This document shows positions 8,674-19,440 of a DNA stretch of 45,919 nt, in pieces. Position 1 is the stretch's first letter; each line of letters begins with the position of its first letter. The position numbers were made by a program, and so were the translations under genes. Source of the stretch: Promethearchaeota archaeon (GTDB lineage Archaea > Asgardarchaeota > Lokiarchaeia > Sigynarchaeales > SOKP01); the NCBI GenBank assembly GCA_030605085.1, contig JAUWBH010000025.1, positions 1-45,919 of the forward strand, written 5' to 3'. The notes under the pieces are model-generated. The model was not told the DNA's origin. It was given only the letters and a program-made list of their open reading frames with translations, and searched no databases.

Positions 8674-9648
8674 TTATTTAAAAAGTCTATTTTTTAAACT
8701 GCTTAATAAGTCGATTACTATATTAATCCAAAAGCTAGGTAATTTTAGTATTTGTTTAATTGTAATAATAATTGATAATCCATCAAGGAAGGCTCGCAGG
8801 GATTTAAAAATAGTAGATTCGGAAAGAAGTGTAGAAAATAAACAACCAAATATAAGATGTCTCAACTTACTTCTTATTATTTTTCTAATTTTTCTTTTTT
8901 TTTCCACTTCTTTTGTTATATCGTAAAGAATTTCAAATTGATATTTAATTCTGTTTAAAACGCCAATTGGATGCCAATATTTTCTACCTTTAATTAATGG
9001 CTGATCGGATTCCTCCATACTACTGCACATATAAGCAAAGATTTTTGATGAACATAAAGTATTTCCAGCGATTAAAGCTTGAGCTACAAGAGCATAATGT
9101 ATCCATAAAAAACCTACATACTTTTTTGCCTTATTTAGGTCTAATATGCTTTTTTTTAATACAATGCCAGAATCATGATCGTAATAAAAAAGTAATTTTA
9201 TTAAAGATTCATAACCTTTACTTAAAATTCTATCTTCATTTTTAATATAAATTTCAATATCGTTTGTTTTTGGATTTTTTATACCTGTAGTACCACATAT
9301 TTGAGTCAAATTTTTATTTTCTTTTATTTGTTTTAAAATCCAAGGAACTGTTTTCATTTCTACTTCATCATCATCCATAAGTATATATAAAAATTCTCCA
9401 TTTGCCTTTTTAATAGTAATTAACATATTTGCATCGAACCTGAGATTTTTTTTATTTCGAAAGTATTTTAGCCTTGGATCTTGAATTTTATTCATAGCTT
9501 CCTGAGTTCTATTACTTGATGGATTGTCATCACTAATTACAATTTCAATTTCATCGCTTTGAAGTGAAAGAATGTCTTTTATAGTTTTATATACCCTTTC
9601 AGGACGATTATATGTTGGAACACAAAAGCTGAGTAGGATCTTTGACAT
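8674..9648 (-). CDS. Family 2 glycosyltransferase
   Basis: A 324-residue GT-A glycosyltransferase. The start (LLSFCVPTYNRPERV) is the standard GT2 N-terminus, VISDDNPSS contacts the nucleotide, and YILMDDDEVE at about residue 92 supplies the metal-binding DxD. It transfers an activated sugar to a glycan or lipid acceptor at the inner face of the membrane. The C-terminal third (after residue 240) is basic and hydrophobic, suggesting membrane association. It is the first gene of the four-gene minus-strand operon, so it probably transfers the deoxy or amino sugar made by its neighbours. Specificity cannot be read from sequence. Confidence 0.88.
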   Translation of the reverse strand: MSKILLSFCVPTYNRPERVYKTIKDILSLQSDEIEIVISDDNPSSNRTQEAMNKIQDPRLKYFRNKKNLRFDANMLITIKKANGEFLYILMDDDEVEMKTVPWILKQIKENKNLTQICGTTGIKNPKTNDIEIYIKNEDRILSKGYESLIKLLFYYDHDSGIVLKKSILDLNKAKKYVGFLWIHYALVAQALIAGNTLCSSKIFAYMCSSMEESDQPLIKGRKYWHPIGVLNRIKYQFEILYDITKEVEKKRKIRKIIRSKLRHLIFGCLFSTLLSESTIFKSLRAFLDGLSIIITIKQILKLPSFWINIVIDLLSSLKNRLFK

Positions 9649-9737
9649 AGCTAAATCAACTTTTTACCATTTTTTCAAACCTCTTATCTTTTCTAATTAC
9701 AATTTATAAGAAAAAAGAATTGTTTGAATAATATTAT

Positions 9738-10427
9738 TCATTCATTATATAATTTTTTTAATGTACCTAAAGCAACCGGGACCATCCATATTAGTAAGCT
9801 AAATAACATAATCCACTCAAAAAATGGATTGAAGTATATTATAAATAATATCCCCGCTGTAAAAGGACCAATAACCATATATAATCCGATTAATTTAGGA
9901 ATTTCTGTTTTGTAGAATACGATAAGTAGTCCGTAAAAGAAGCTAAAGAAAATCATTCCAGAAAAAACAACCGCAGAAAATACAAAGTGAAGTCCCAATG
10001 ATGTAGTACGGTCTTCTGAAAATAATCCTACCATAAAAAATCCGAAAAAGCCCATAATCATAAAAAAAAAAGCTAATCCGCTCAATCGGTATCTCATTCG
10101 AGGAAATTCGTTAGTATCCAATGGAGATGGAGCGAGTTCTTTTTCCATATAAAAGATGGTCGGTATTATCAAAACCGATGTAATTATTGCTCCGTAATCT
10201 AAAAAGTAAGGCAAAGGAGTGTGATTAAATGATCCCATATCGGAAATCCAATTATCAACAATATTGTAACCATCGGGGTCGAATTGGGCAACAATGTATC
10301 CTATAATTATCGCTGAAAAAAAAGTGAATAACGACGAGATGATCGAAATCTTTACAGTTTTAGGCTTGACTAAAAAATTGTCGTAAACGCGATTTTTCCA
10401 TTTAATGAGTGATTCATATAAACCAAT
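9738..10427 (-). CDS. DUF998-like six-helix membrane protein (non-canonical ATT start proposed)
   Basis: An integral membrane protein with about six hydrophobic segments, similar in plan to the gene at 42968-43597. The first ATG is at 10238, but the open frame continues upstream to a stop at 10434-10436. The extra residues encode a convincing first membrane helix (SSLFTFFSAIIIGYIVAQ) and the loop NWISDMGSFNHTP, which is the conserved first loop of this family. There is no ATG, GTG or TTG in that extension. A strong Shine-Dalgarno at 10434-10441 sits 6 nt before an in-frame ATT (10425-10427), which I take as the start (229 residues). Function is unknown; it follows the glycosylation cluster but may be separate. 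Confidence 0.68.
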   Translation of the reverse strand: MGLYESLIKWKNRVYDNFLVKPKTVKISIISSLFTFFSAIIIGYIVAQFDPDGYNIVDNWISDMGSFNHTPLPYFLDYGAIITSVLIIPTIFYMEKELAPSPLDTNEFPRMRYRLSGLAFFFMIMGFFGFFMVGLFSEDRTTSLGLHFVFSAVVFSGMIFFSFFYGLLIVFYKTEIPKLIGLYMVIGPFTAGILFIIYFNPFFEWIMLFSLLIWMVPVALGTLKKLYNE

Positions 10428-10433
10428 AACAAA

Positions 10434-10441
10434 TCACCTCC
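10434..10441 (-). promoter_or_regulatory. Strong Shine-Dalgarno (GGAGGTGA) deciding an ATT start
   Basis: On the minus strand GGAGGTGA is followed by TTTGTT and then ATT, in frame with the membrane protein. It is among the best 16S-complementary sites in the window and would be pointless 200 nt upstream of the first ATG. Confidence 0.6.
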
Positions 10442-10605
10442 AGAAGCAATTTAATTTCTTATTTTAATTTAGTTTGAAAGAATAAATCTATTATTTTTAA
10501 AAAATTTCTCCACAATCATTTATTAAATTGACAATAATAGAAAAATGAATCATTGAATGCTGTTAAAAATTATCTATTAAATAATAAATTTATACAATTT
10601 CAAAA

Positions 10606-11397
10606 TTAATTTTTTTTATTCTTATTTAGAAGATAACGAGAAAAAATATTCATGTATAGGCATTCCTCGGGGGGCATCTCTGTTGTCAATTTAGGATTTT
10701 CAGTGAATTCTACATTAACATCTCGTATAATAACTATTGGAGTCTGCTGATCCGCCTCGTTTAACAAAAATTGAGCGGCACTTGTAAGATCGTCGGCTAC
10801 AGCTCGCATAGTGATCATTAAAGGTCTACCATAGAGATCAGGTTGACCTCTCAAATCCTCAATCGGTTCAAATCCAGCAGTTGCGATGGCAATCCCAATT
10901 GTTCCCTTTCTAAGGGGTTGAACTCTGGAATCCGCAATAATAACACCAAGATTTTTTATATTAAATTCATTTCTCAATTTTTTCCAATAATCCCATACAA
11001 CTTTTTCGAGATCTTTAGGTAGAAGAACAACATTATTAGGTCCCGCATTTGAACTATCAATGCCAGCATTGGCAATTAGAAAATCATTTACTTTAGCTAA
11101 TATAACGTGTCTGTTAGGTAATCCCCCTAAAATCATCGTCGCCTCCTGCAATATTAATTCTACAATTCTCTCGTCCATATCGTACTTTTTAGCCATCTTT
11201 TTTGCTTTATTTGAGACCCTTTTAACCTCAGATAGATTAACGACTCTTCCTTGAGAAGTTGCTACAATTTTCTCAGATATTACAATTATATCTCCCTCTT
11301 TTAAAGAATTCCCAGTAATCTTTAATTCATTAATTAAGATATCTAGCAGAGGATCGTTTTTCTTAATTAAAGGTAATTTTATGGAAAAAAGATTCAT
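10606..11397 (-). CDS. cofE: Coenzyme F420-0:L-glutamate ligase (CofE)
   Basis: A 263-residue CofE/FbiB N-terminal family enzyme that adds glutamate to F420-0 using GTP in the cytoplasm. Characteristic segments are LKEGDIIVISEKIVATSQGR near the N-terminus, HVILAKVNDFLIANAGIDSSN, IIADSRVQPLRKGTIGIAI and YGRPLMITMRAVADDLTSAAQ. Length matches archaeal CofE (about 250). Its presence indicates F420-dependent redox metabolism. It stands alone, divergent from the AbrB/PIN pair, with a 114-bp gap. The ATG at 11397 gives the usual N-terminus (MNLFSIKLPLIKKND). Confidence 0.93.
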   Translation of the reverse strand: MNLFSIKLPLIKKNDPLLDILINELKITGNSLKEGDIIVISEKIVATSQGRVVNLSEVKRVSNKAKKMAKKYDMDERIVELILQEATMILGGLPNRHVILAKVNDFLIANAGIDSSNAGPNNVVLLPKDLEKVVWDYWKKLRNEFNIKNLGVIIADSRVQPLRKGTIGIAIATAGFEPIEDLRGQPDLYGRPLMITMRAVADDLTSAAQFLLNEADQQTPIVIIRDVNVEFTENPKLTTEMPPEECLYMNIFSRYLLNKNKKN

Positions 11398-11511
11398 CTT
11401 AAAATAATAAAGTTAATGAAAAAATTTATTCTTTTCAGAAGATAAAGACCTATTAGAAAATTTTAAATTTCTAAGATTTCATTTCTATAGTAAAATATTT
11501 TTTTTTAGTAG

Positions 11512-11775
11512 GTGAGCAAAATTAAATCAACATCCACCGTAAGCGATAAGGGTCTAACAACAATTCCAAAAGAAATTAGAAAAAAACTAAAAATTAAAAA
11601 AGGCGATAAATTACACTGGATCTTAACCGAATTAGGAAAATCTGAGTTAATTGTGGTTCATAATCCAATAAAATTTTTAACGGGACGCTATTCACAAGAA
11701 AGTTTAACTTATGAAGATTTAGAACATAAAGCAGATGATATTATTTTTGACAAGGTGAAAAAAAAATCCCTGTAA
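11512..11775 (+). CDS. AbrB/MazE-type antitoxin
   Basis: An 87-residue protein starting with GTG at 11512. Its N-terminal SpoVT/AbrB swapped-hairpin domain (STVSDKGLTTIPKEIRKKLKIKKGDKL) is almost a family consensus. The rest (LTGRYSQESLTYEDLEHKADDIIFD) resembles the toxin-binding tail of VapB-like antitoxins. Its stop overlaps the beginning of a PIN-domain frame, the classic VapBC arrangement, so it should bind both the operator and the toxin. The 3' end contains a run of nine A residues (11758-11766), a possible slippage site. Because the downstream toxin frame is broken, this may be an orphan antitoxin. Confidence 0.85.
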   Translation: MSKIKSTSTVSDKGLTTIPKEIRKKLKIKKGDKLHWILTELGKSELIVVHNPIKFLTGRYSQESLTYEDLEHKADDIIFDKVKKKSL

Positions 11776-12190
11776 TTGAATTGGATTTGATGTTTGGATT
11801 AATTTCTACTACTGATAAATATCACAAAATTTCAAAAAAAATATTTGGGCTTATTATCTCAGGTGAGGTGAGTTGAAAAATATATTTTTCCCCGCAAGTG
11901 CATATTTAGAATATGAATTAGTGCTAAAAAGTCAAGGAATAGATGAAAATGAAATAATTAAAGATATAATTCATTTTCAAAATATCGAAAATATCCGAGA
12001 GCTTCCACTAGATTCTTCAATAATAGTTACTGCTATTAAATTACGAGAAAAATATAATATTACTTATTTTGATTCATTACATTGTGCGACTGCCTTAAAA
12101 AATGATGGAATAATAATTAGCTCCGATAAAGAATTTAAAAAAATATCGAATTTAGAAGTAATTGAACCTAAGAATTTAATCAAAAATTAA
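11772..12190 (+). pseudogene. PIN-domain (VapC-like) toxin split by a 5-bp tandem duplication
   Basis: Two consecutive frames together make one PIN ribonuclease. The first part (IELDLMFGLISTTDKYH and onward, ending GEVS at a TGA at 11874-11876) carries the first catalytic aspartate. The second part, from about 11867 to 12190, carries the other acidic residues (YLEYELVL, YFDSLHCATAL, SSDKEF). At the junction the DNA reads GGTGAGGTGAG (11862-11872). Removing one 5-bp unit restores an uninterrupted reading ISGELKNIFFPASAYLEYE, which matches the family at this place. The toxin is therefore probably inactive unless frameshifting occurs. The start is uncertain; it overlaps the antitoxin end. Confidence 0.75.
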
Positions 12191-12222
12191 TTTTTGAATA
12201 TCTACGAAAAGTTATCAAGGAT

Positions 12223-13098
12223 ATGAAACCTTTTTACACAAAATTGTTTGATTATTTAGAAATAGGTGACGATTTTCCAACTGTTATAATGGGAGTATTG
12301 AATCTAAGTCCCGAATCCTTTTACAAATCGTCAGTTTACGAAAATTTAAGCAAACTTGAAAATGCTACGTCAGTAATGATTGAGAATGGTGCTAAAATGT
12401 TAGATATAGGGGCGAGATCAACTGCACCATGGTCTGAAAAAATATCTATTGAAGAAGAAATTAGTCGTATCACGCCAGCAATGGAATTAATCTGTAAAAA
12501 AATTCCGGATAATATCATTTTATCAATTGATACGCAATATAGAGAAGTAGCTGAACGATCTCTCAAAATTACTTCAAAATTTGGGATAAAAAAGGTTCTT
12601 ATCAACGATGTTAGCTGTTTTAAAACTGATCCTAAATTAGAAGATTTCGTTATTGGCGAAGATATACCAATAATTTTGATGGCGTCAGAAAAAGTCCCCG
12701 GAGATTTATTAACAATTGAGGAAATAATTAAAGAATTCAAAAAAACTATTAAAAGATTGAAATCAAAAGGATTTAACGAAAATAATATTATTTTAGATCC
12801 TGGCATTGGTCATTGGGTTGAAAAAAAGACTCACACCTACGATTTGAAGATTATTAATAATCTAAGCAAGCTAAAAATCTTAGGAAGACCGATATTAGTA
12901 GCAATATCCCGGAAATCTTTTATCGGGACTACTCTAAATGTTTCCGAACCAGTTCCGCCAGAAAATCGATATAATGGTACGCTTTCTGCAACGGCTATTG
13001 CAGTTTTTAACGGAGCTCATATTGTAAGAACTCACGATGTAAATAAACAACTGTTCGAAATTGTGAAAATAGCGGAAGAAATCAGAAGAAATAATTAA
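12223..13098 (+). CDS. Dihydropteroate synthase-like pterin-binding protein
   Basis: A 291-residue TIM-barrel of the pterin-binding family (FolP/DHPS). Landmarks in order are IMGVLNLSPESFY (the MGVxNxTPDSF motif), KMLDIGARSTAPW, LSIDTQ, LINDVS, IILDPGIGHW, AISRKSFIG and the closing VRTHDV. DHPS joins a pterin diphosphate to p-aminobenzoate; archaeal relatives act in folate or methanopterin-type C1 carrier synthesis. The substitution of D by E in the first motif (SPESF) and extra length between strands suggest a divergent archaeal subgroup, so the exact substrate is not certain. It lies 24 bp upstream of the TPR gene and probably shares its transcript. Confidence 0.85.
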   Translation: MKPFYTKLFDYLEIGDDFPTVIMGVLNLSPESFYKSSVYENLSKLENATSVMIENGAKMLDIGARSTAPWSEKISIEEEISRITPAMELICKKIPDNIILSIDTQYREVAERSLKITSKFGIKKVLINDVSCFKTDPKLEDFVIGEDIPIILMASEKVPGDLLTIEEIIKEFKKTIKRLKSKGFNENNIILDPGIGHWVEKKTHTYDLKIINNLSKLKILGRPILVAISRKSFIGTTLNVSEPVPPENRYNGTLSATAIAVFNGAHIVRTHDVNKQLFEIVKIAEEIRRNN

Positions 13099-13122
13099 AA
13101 ATTATCTAAATGTGGAAAATCT

Positions 13123-14463
13123 ATGTTTCCAAAAGAGTACGAACAACTAAGAGAAATAATCGTAGAAAATTTGGAAAAATCCAATCCACAAGAGGCTTAC
13201 TCACATATTAGACAAGTTCTTGATTATCCTGAATACGAACATCTGAATGAGATATGGGACGATGTAATGAAATTATTTGAACGAATTACTAGAGCAATGA
13301 TGGGAGAGGAGTGGGGGGATTTGGTAAAAAAAATTATCGACAATCCAAATAATATTGAACCATTATATGATCTTGCCTACGATTTATACGAAGAAGGTGC
13401 TTACAGTATTGCGGCCACATTGTTAATTCGAGCAAATAAAATTAAACCTCAAGATTTAAGAATCATTTCTGAACTAGCTGTAACTCTTGAAGCTATGATG
13501 TTAAATCAAGATGCTTGTATTATATTATCTGAAGCTAAAGAATTGCTCGAAACGAGTGATTTATGCCGATATTTATTAGGATTCAACAGATTAATGACGG
13601 GAAATATCGATGAATCAGCGAAGATTTTACCAACAATTCTAGATAGCCAAGATAAAGACATTCAATTTATGGCATTGTCTTTAGAAGGAATGCTAAATAG
13701 AGCATCAATTTTGAAAGATTCTCGCCCATTAGATAATACAGATTTACGTGGTTGGCATATTGTACTCAATGGTACAATTCTGCTACATCTTTCTCCTTAT
13801 GGATTAGAGGAGGGTATGTATGGTCGGTATGCTTATGTGTCTGATTCATATTCTTTATGTCGTCATGGAATTGACAGATTGAAAGTTGTTTTAGATGCTA
13901 CCGGAATTAAAATTCCTTGTATATTATCCTTACCTGATCGTTCAAGTCAAATTCTAGCAATGGCAACTTCAAGAATTTTAAACAAACCCCTCAAATTTTG
14001 GAACGAAGTTGATGTAAACATTAAAGGTCTTATTGTAGCTTATGATTTAGATGAAATTTATTCAGAGGAAATTATAACCGAATTAGTTGTGCATAGGTCT
14101 AACCAGATTTTATGGGCCCACGCCTCTTGTTGGACTAATCCCTTTCAATTCTCACCCGATATAACTACATATTTTTATCAACAAAATGCATCTGCTTGGG
14201 CTGGAGGTCAGATGGTTTTTAATAGGAAATCTAAGAGAGTTGAAATCTCAAAACCCGATAAGTTAGCAGATGAAGATTTATCACTACAAATAATAAATGC
14301 AAAAATAGATGAAGATTACATTGATGATTTGGACGATTTAATAGGATTGGTCAAACCTTTAAAATTATTAAAAGACGAAAGTTTACCCGGTATCTTTCGA
14401 ATAACGGGAAGACGAAGGCGTCAAAGGGTAGGGGGGCCTGTAATAAGTAACAGGTTTATGTAA
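13123..14463 (+). CDS. TPR-containing protein of unknown function
   Basis: A 446-residue soluble protein. Residues 1-200 are helical repeats of tetratricopeptide type (for example PLYDLAYDLYEEGAYSIAATLL and ISELAVTLEAMMLNQDACIILSEA split over two helices). Residues 200-380 form a different alpha/beta region with conserved-looking pieces (HIVLNGTILLHLSPYG, CILSLPDRSSQILA, LWAHASCWTNPF) that I do not recognise. It ends in a basic tail GRRRRQRVGG. It begins 24 bp after the DHPS-like gene. No signal peptide or membrane helix is visible. A scaffolding role is suggested only by the repeats. Confidence 0.7.
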   Translation: MFPKEYEQLREIIVENLEKSNPQEAYSHIRQVLDYPEYEHLNEIWDDVMKLFERITRAMMGEEWGDLVKKIIDNPNNIEPLYDLAYDLYEEGAYSIAATLLIRANKIKPQDLRIISELAVTLEAMMLNQDACIILSEAKELLETSDLCRYLLGFNRLMTGNIDESAKILPTILDSQDKDIQFMALSLEGMLNRASILKDSRPLDNTDLRGWHIVLNGTILLHLSPYGLEEGMYGRYAYVSDSYSLCRHGIDRLKVVLDATGIKIPCILSLPDRSSQILAMATSRILNKPLKFWNEVDVNIKGLIVAYDLDEIYSEEIITELVVHRSNQILWAHASCWTNPFQFSPDITTYFYQQNASAWAGGQMVFNRKSKRVEISKPDKLADEDLSLQIINAKIDEDYIDDLDDLIGLVKPLKLLKDESLPGIFRITGRRRRQRVGGPVISNRFM

Positions 14464-14894
14464 AGAAAATCATTTTTGACAATCATAATTTAAATAAATC
14501 TGTAATAATCTTTTAAGATAAATGTTTTTAGGTTAGTTAATGATAATAATTTCAATTAGCTGGCGTTGTAAAGAAGGTTTTTAATTAAAAAAGTGTAAAA
14601 TTTTAATAGTTTACTCATTCCAAGCTCAGATTCTAACTTTTATGTTAAAAATCTACGATAAAAAATGACGGAATATAAAGCTAATCTGATGAAAATTTAA
14701 ATGAATTTTTAAAATTCAGTATCTTTTTAATCTTCAGATCGCTAGAAAGCTTAACTTCTCAGAGATCTAATGCTTTTGATTAATAAAAAAGTGTACAAAT
14801 ATTAATAAATCAGAAATACCATATATTATATGTAAATCGTTAAAATTTCATTTATTCGCGATGAAAAATTTTACGATTACAATCAAAAATTATT
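14464..14894. other. Intergenic region upstream of gyrB
   Basis: A 431-bp AT-rich gap with no open frame of note. An 11-bp direct repeat AAAAAAGTGTA occurs at 14587-14597 and 14785-14795, each followed by an AT-rich TATA-like stretch (TTTTAATAG, ATATTAATAA). These could be duplicated promoter or operator elements for the gyrBA operon. Confidence 0.35.
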
Positions 14895-14957
14895 ATGTCA
14901 GATAATAATGTTTACGATGCAGGGGATATACAGGTATTAAAGGGGCTTGAAGGCGTA
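14895..14957 (+). other. gyrB: Detached 5' end of gyrB
   Basis: An ATG at 14895 opens a frame reading MSDNNVYDAGDIQVLKGLEGV, which is the normal GyrB N-terminus up to the LKGLEAVRKRPGMYIG motif. Two codons later it meets TAA (14961-14963) inside a 32-nt insertion. The frame resumes after 14989 with [10 protein letters not shown]. This segment codes for the arm that exchanges between GyrB monomers and helps form the ATP site. Confidence 0.8.
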
Positions 14958-14989
14958 AACTAATTGGTATGTTTCATACTAGTCGTTAA
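14958..14989 (+). other. 32-nt hairpin insertion in gyrB (mini-intron-like)
   Basis: Exactly these 32 nt separate the codon for V of GLEGV from AGA-AGA-CGT-CCC of RRRPAM. Deleting them restores the canonical GyrB reading without changing any other residue. The segment folds on itself: ATTGGTATG (14963-14971) pairs with CATACTAGT (14975-14983) around a TTT loop, and AAC (14958-14960) pairs with GTT (14985-14987). Flanking GGCGT (14952-14956) can pair with ACGTC (14995-14999), placing both junctions in an internal loop. Its size equals that of the tRNA introns at 43.7-44.0 kb. Confidence 0.6.
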
Positions 14990-16891
<1,902 letters not shown>

Positions 16892-16935
16892 ATAATAAAA
16901 AAATTTTATTCAAATTATAAAAAAAGGTCTTATTT

Positions 16936-19374
16936 CTGAGTTCTGAAAATATAAAAGAAGTCTTATTAAAAGACGAAATGAAAAGTAGCTATATTGACTA
17001 CGCTATGTCTGTAGTTGTTGACAGAGCAATTCCTGATGTGAGGGATGGATTAAAACCAGTACATCGAAGAATTATTTATGCTATGACGGATAATAATTGG
17101 TTTTATAACAGTTCTCATGTAAAATGCGCAAAAATCGTTGGTGTTTGCTTAGGAAATTATCATCCTCATGGTGATGTGACGGTTTATAACTCTCTTGTTA
17201 GAATGGCCCAGAGTTTCTCTCTTAGATATCCATTAATAGATCCACAAGGGAACTTTGGCTCAATTGACGGAGACCCTCCTGCAGCTTATCGATATACAGA
17301 AGCACGACTTTCTCAAATCGCAAACGAGTTAATTGAAGATCTTGGTCGCGAAACCGTAGAATTTAAACCTAATTTTGACGATACTTTGCAAGAACCTAAA
17401 CATTTGCCCTCTAAACTCCCAAATATTTTGCTAAACGGCACAAAGGGGATTGCTGTTGGCATGGCTACGTCAATGGCACCCCATAATCTTATGGAAATAT
17501 CCACGGGTATTATTGCAACTATTGATAATCCTGACATCTCTATAGAGGAACTTATAGAAATAATCAAAGGACCCGATTTCCCAACTGGTGGAATCATAAA
17601 CGATACTACTGGCATTTATAACGCGTATTCCACAGGATACGGAAAAATTCCTATTCAAGGTAAAATCGAACATGAAACTAAAGGTAATAAAAACAATTTG
17701 GTTATAACTGAAATTCCTTATTTAATAAATAAAACGACATTAATAGAATCGATTGCAAAACTAATAAGAGATGGAAAATTAAAAGATGTGCGCGATTTAA
17801 GGGACGAATCTGATAGAAAAGGGATGCGGATTGTATTAGAATTAAAAAAAAAAGCTCAACCTTTAATTATTAAGAATGTCTTATACAAACGCACGAGACT
17901 TTTAACTAGTTTCAATGTTATTAATTTAGTTTTAATAAACAAAGGCAAACAACCTAAAGTTCTCAATCTCAAAGACCTAATTGAAGAATACATCAAATAT
18001 CGGCTTGAGATCATATATAAAAGAACGCAATTTTCTCTTAAAAAAGCAAAGAATAGACTTCATATAGTTGATGGTCTTCTTATTGCATTAAATGATATTG
18101 ACAATGTTATTAAAGTTATTAAGAGCGCCAAAGATACTGGAGATGCTAAAAATAAATTAAAAAATGCGTATCAATTAAGCGACGATCAAATCAAGGCAAT
18201 ATTAAATATGCCTCTTTCTCGATTAACTAGCTTAGAGCAACAAAAATTAATAGACGAACAAAAAAAATTAGGCGATGAAATAAATGGCTATAACAAAATT
18301 CTCGAAAGTGAGCAATTGCGCTTAGAAATTATTAAGGTAGAATTAACAGAATTAAGTAAAAAATATGGCGACGAGAGAAGAACAAAAATCATTGAAGAAC
18401 AAGACACATTAAACATTGAAAGGAAGGATTTAATTAAAAAAGAGCCAACGATTGTCATTTTAACTAAAAATCACTACATAAAACGATTGTCGTTAACAGT
18501 ATACCGTACTCAACGACGGGGTGGTCGTGGAAAAAAAGGGATGACCGTAGGAAAAGAAGATTTTATAAAAGACTTATTTGTATGTTCCACCCACGATACA
18601 ATTTTATTTTTTACATCCAAGGGAAGAGTTTATTCCATGAAAGCCTTTGAAATTCCGCTCCAACAACGAACTGCGAAGGGAAGACCAATCGTAAATCTAA
18701 TAATTCTAAAAGGAGACGAAAAGATTTCAGAAATGATCCCCATTAATAATTTTAACACTAACGAAATGCTAATTATGTTTACGAAAAATGGAATCGTTAA
18801 AAAAACTCCGCTAAGGCTTTTCTCTAAAATTCAAAAAACGGGTGTTAGAGCCCAAAATATAAAAAAACGCACACACGATAAATTAGTCAGCGTCAAAAAG
18901 CTTTCAAATGAGCTCCAAGATATCTTTATCGCCACTAAAAAAGGTTACGCAATTCGATTTGACGAATCGGAATTACGAGAACTTGGAAGGACCTCTATGG
19001 GTGTAAAAGGTGTGAATTTGAGAGAAAATGACGAAGTAATCGAAGGACTTCTCGTTACAAACGATGAAATTGTCTTAACGCTGACTGAACATGGCCACGG
19101 TCAGAGGACATATATTAAGGAATACAGAAAAACAGGTCGCGCTGCTAAAGGGGTAATAAATATTAATCTGAAAGATGGGAGCGATAATGTAATTGCAATA
19201 AAGATTGCTAAGGATAAAGATTTGCTAATAGGATCTGAACTAGGTCAAGTTATTCGCTTACCAGTTGAATCAATTAGAATCACTCATAGAAAATCTAAAG
19301 GAGTTAGAGTGATCCGGCTAAAAAAGAACGATTCTGTATGCGCAATTGGAAAATGTTCGAAAGAAATTGAATAA
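16936..19374 (+). CDS. gyrA: DNA gyrase subunit A
   Basis: GyrA, the DNA-cleaving subunit. The winged-helix core has YHPHGD, the catalytic tyrosine in AAYRYTEARLS and the DPQGNFGSIDGDPPA loop. The C-terminal beta-pinwheel carries a GyrA box (QRRGGRGKKG), which distinguishes gyrase from topo IV and supports negative supercoiling. The first ATG (16978) begins inside the family's N-terminal helix (MKSSYIDYAMSVVV). The frame is open upstream to 16921 and reads SSENIKEVLLKDE, matching the expected extension, so I propose a CTG start at 16936 with AAGGT 7 nt upstream. At the quinolone-contact positions equivalent to E. coli S83 and D87 it has V and N. Confidence 0.93.
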   Translation: MSSENIKEVLLKDEMKSSYIDYAMSVVVDRAIPDVRDGLKPVHRRIIYAMTDNNWFYNSSHVKCAKIVGVCLGNYHPHGDVTVYNSLVRMAQSFSLRYPLIDPQGNFGSIDGDPPAAYRYTEARLSQIANELIEDLGRETVEFKPNFDDTLQEPKHLPSKLPNILLNGTKGIAVGMATSMAPHNLMEISTGIIATIDNPDISIEELIEIIKGPDFPTGGIINDTTGIYNAYSTGYGKIPIQGKIEHETKGNKNNLVITEIPYLINKTTLIESIAKLIRDGKLKDVRDLRDESDRKGMRIVLELKKKAQPLIIKNVLYKRTRLLTSFNVINLVLINKGKQPKVLNLKDLIEEYIKYRLEIIYKRTQFSLKKAKNRLHIVDGLLIALNDIDNVIKVIKSAKDTGDAKNKLKNAYQLSDDQIKAILNMPLSRLTSLEQQKLIDEQKKLGDEINGYNKILESEQLRLEIIKVELTELSKKYGDERRTKIIEEQDTLNIERKDLIKKEPTIVILTKNHYIKRLSLTVYRTQRRGGRGKKGMTVGKEDFIKDLFVCSTHDTILFFTSKGRVYSMKAFEIPLQQRTAKGRPIVNLIILKGDEKISEMIPINNFNTNEMLIMFTKNGIVKKTPLRLFSKIQKTGVRAQNIKKRTHDKLVSVKKLSNELQDIFIATKKGYAIRFDESELRELGRTSMGVKGVNLRENDEVIEGLLVTNDEIVLTLTEHGHGQRTYIKEYRKTGRAAKGVININLKDGSDNVIAIKIAKDKDLLIGSELGQVIRLPVESIRITHRKSKGVRVIRLKKNDSVCAIGKCSKEIE

Positions 19375-19440
19375 AGGTAAGACAAAAACATTCAATTAAA
19401 AAAAAGAAAAATCTTAATTTTAAAAAACTTAGTTTAAAAT

